Assembly (NCBI GenBank): GCA_022425845.1 | Contig: JAKMEU010000082.1 | Coordinates: 1-6,390, forward strand | Origin: Luminiphilus sp. | Lineage (GTDB): Bacteria; Pseudomonadota; Gammaproteobacteria; Pseudomonadales; Halieaceae | Reading direction: 5' to 3' | DNA: 6,390 nucleotides | In this document: in pieces, positions 5,125 to 6,390 of the stretch | Layout: every line of letters starts with the position of its first letter | Numbering within the stretch: the first letter of the stretch is position 1 | The notes under the pieces: generated by a model | The model's input: the letters and a program-made list of their open reading frames with translations, nothing else | Database searches by the model: none | Told to the model about the DNA's origin: nothing | Program-made: the position numbers and the translations under genes

Positions 5125-6390
5125 TCAATGCTCAAACCAGTGCACCAACACCTCACCCGCCTCAGCCGACTGACGTGCCAGCGCTTCGGCTTTTTCCGCA
5201 AAGACCGCCTCAACCCGCTCCCGGCGAATCTTCAGTGTCGGCGTCAGGATCTCATTCTCAATGGTCCAAAGCTGCTTTGAAATAATGACAGCCCCCACGC
5301 GGGCATGCCTCTCCACCTCGGCATTGACCAGAGCAATAGTATCGCGGACAGAGGCCTCTACCGCCTCCGGCTGCAACGCGCCGGCCGCTTCGCTGAGGAC
5401 AGTAACCATCACGGTTTTTGAAAATCCCCTGCCCAGCAGGCACTGCTGTTCGGCGTGCTCGTTTTTGGCAAACAGGCCTTCAATGGGCGGGGGTGCAACA
5501 AACTTGCCTTGGATGGTTTTGAAGTAATCCTTTACCCGGCCCGTGATGAAGATAAACCCATCGTCATCGATGTACGCCTTGTCGCCGGTATGCAACCAGC
5601 CGTCCTGCCAAAGCTCAGCGGTTTTCTCCGGTTGTTGATAGTAGCCCGGGGTGCAGCCCTCTGCGCGAATAAGTAATTCGCCCACGTCGCTGATCTTGAC
5701 CTCGACACCGCTGATGGGTTTTCCGATGGACCCAATTCGGCGATCTTCGGGACGGGTGACAATCAGTGACATAGCCTCTGTCTGGCCGAAGCCCTCACAG
5801 AGCGTTAATCCCAGCTTGTCCCACCAGTGAATCAACGCGGGGGGTGTGGGCGCCGCGGCAGTCAAACAGTAGTCAACCTCGGTCAAGCCCAGGCCGTCCA
5901 GTATGAGGGCGCCAATGCCCGCAGCATCCTGCTCCAACAGGCCGTCCAGCGCCTCCTGACCCCCAATCTTGCCTAACACGGCCTGCTGGAGTTGCTCCCA
6001 AACACGCGGTGGGCCAAAAAAGACATTCGGCTTACAGGCGGGCAGATCTCGGGTGAGGGTTTCAAGGGATTCGTTGAACCAGATATCACCACCGCCAAAA
6101 AGGCTGGCGTACTCAACAATCTGCCGCTCGGCAATATGAGACAGGGGCAGGTAAGAGAAAAAGCGGGGGTCATCCCGCAGGGCAAAAGCTTCACTGCCGC
6201 GACCCACGGGAATCATATTGGATTCATGAGTCTGGATGACGCCTTTGGGCATACCCGTTGTGCCCGAGGTAAACACCAGCGAACACAGATCCGAAGGTTG
6301 GGCCTGGTGGGCAGGCTTCGCCCCTGCGCCTTCCTGCAGTAAAGCGTCCCAGGTCACGTGAGGCTCTTCGCAGTCAATGCCAGGCAGGGT
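5125..6390 (-). CDS. AMP-forming long-chain acyl-CoA synthetase (FadD15-like), N-terminus outside window
   Basis: This ANL-superfamily enzyme activates fatty acids through acyl-AMP to acyl-CoA. The window encodes the last 421 residues; the frame stays open to base 6390, so the start and about the first third of the usual 550-600 residues lie to the right. Visible motifs in order: P-loop FTSGTTGMPKG (about 6273-6241), LPLSHIAER, FGPPRVWEQL, EGFGQTEA (motif A5), GWLHTGDKAYIDDDGF (A7), ITGRVKDYFKT (A8 hinge), GKFVAPPPIEG typical of long-chain synthetases, and TPTLKIRRERV near the C-terminus with the candidate catalytic Lys (5230-5232). The central segment between PPRVWEQL and TAAAPTPP is short compared with FadD15-type enzymes. 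A GTG at 6357 lies inside the protein and is not a start. It is convergent with the lipoprotein gene. Its product, acyl-CoA, is the WS/DGAT substrate. Confidence 0.93.
   Translation of the reverse strand, partial: TLPGIDCEEPHVTWDALLQEGAGAKPAHQAQPSDLCSLVFTSGTTGMPKGVIQTHESNMIPVGRGSEAFALRDDPRFFSYLPLSHIAERQIVEYASLFGGGDIWFNESLETLTRDLPACKPNVFFGPPRVWEQLQQAVLGKIGGQEALDGLLEQDAAGIGALILDGLGLTEVDYCLTAAAPTPPALIHWWDKLGLTLCEGFGQTEAMSLIVTRPEDRRIGSIGKPISGVEVKISDVGELLIRAEGCTPGYYQQPEKTAELWQDGWLHTGDKAYIDDDGFIFITGRVKDYFKTIQGKFVAPPPIEGLFAKNEHAEQQCLLGRGFSKTVMVTVLSEAAGALQPEAVEASVRDTIALVNAEVERHARVGAVIISKQLWTIENEILTPTLKIRRERVEAVFAEKAEALARQSAEAGEVLVHWFEH

Overview
The window looks like chromosomal DNA from a moderately GC-rich gammaproteobacterium, probably a marine or oil- and lipid-associated lineage. 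This is an inference from the gene content: TrhO next to a bacterial wax ester/triacylglycerol synthase and a long-chain acyl-CoA synthetase. I see no mobile element, CRISPR array, rRNA or tRNA.

Layout. Bases 2-718 (+) are the 3' part of trhO, a tRNA wobble-uridine hydroxylase cut by the left edge. Convergent to it is an alpha/beta hydrolase (814-1758, -), with a short gap that holds what may be a decayed palindromic repeat. The hydrolase is divergent from a WS/DGAT acyltransferase (1935-3584, +) across a 176-base control region. The WS/DGAT carries an unusual Lys/Pro/Ala-rich histone-H1-like tail of about 79 residues. Next comes a stretch of about 400 bases (3585-3988), poorer in GC than its surroundings. 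It contains an AT-rich inverted repeat, a terminator-like hairpin with a U-run on the + strand, and a doubtful 70-codon minus-strand ORF. A divergent MetF-type methylenetetrahydrofolate reductase follows (about 3989-4924, +). Its reading frame has no ATG, GTG or TTG at the expected N-terminus, but a strong Shine-Dalgarno sits 8 bases before an ATC codon. Nineteen bases after its stop is a previously uncalled 45-residue lipoprotein gene (4944-5081, +). A convergent AMP-forming long-chain acyl-CoA synthetase (5125-6390, -) runs off the right edge.

How the genes may work together. The acyl-CoA synthetase makes acyl-CoA, the WS/DGAT esterifies acyl-CoA to alcohols or diacylglycerol as storage lipid, and the divergent hydrolase could act on esters. 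This lipid-storage reading follows from family knowledge and proximity; the sequence does not prove a pathway. TrhO and the MTHFR/lipoprotein pair appear to be unrelated housekeeping or C1 functions. The most interesting points are the DNA-binding-like tail on the WS/DGAT, the non-AUG start with possible leader control of the MTHFR gene, and the tiny lipoprotein.
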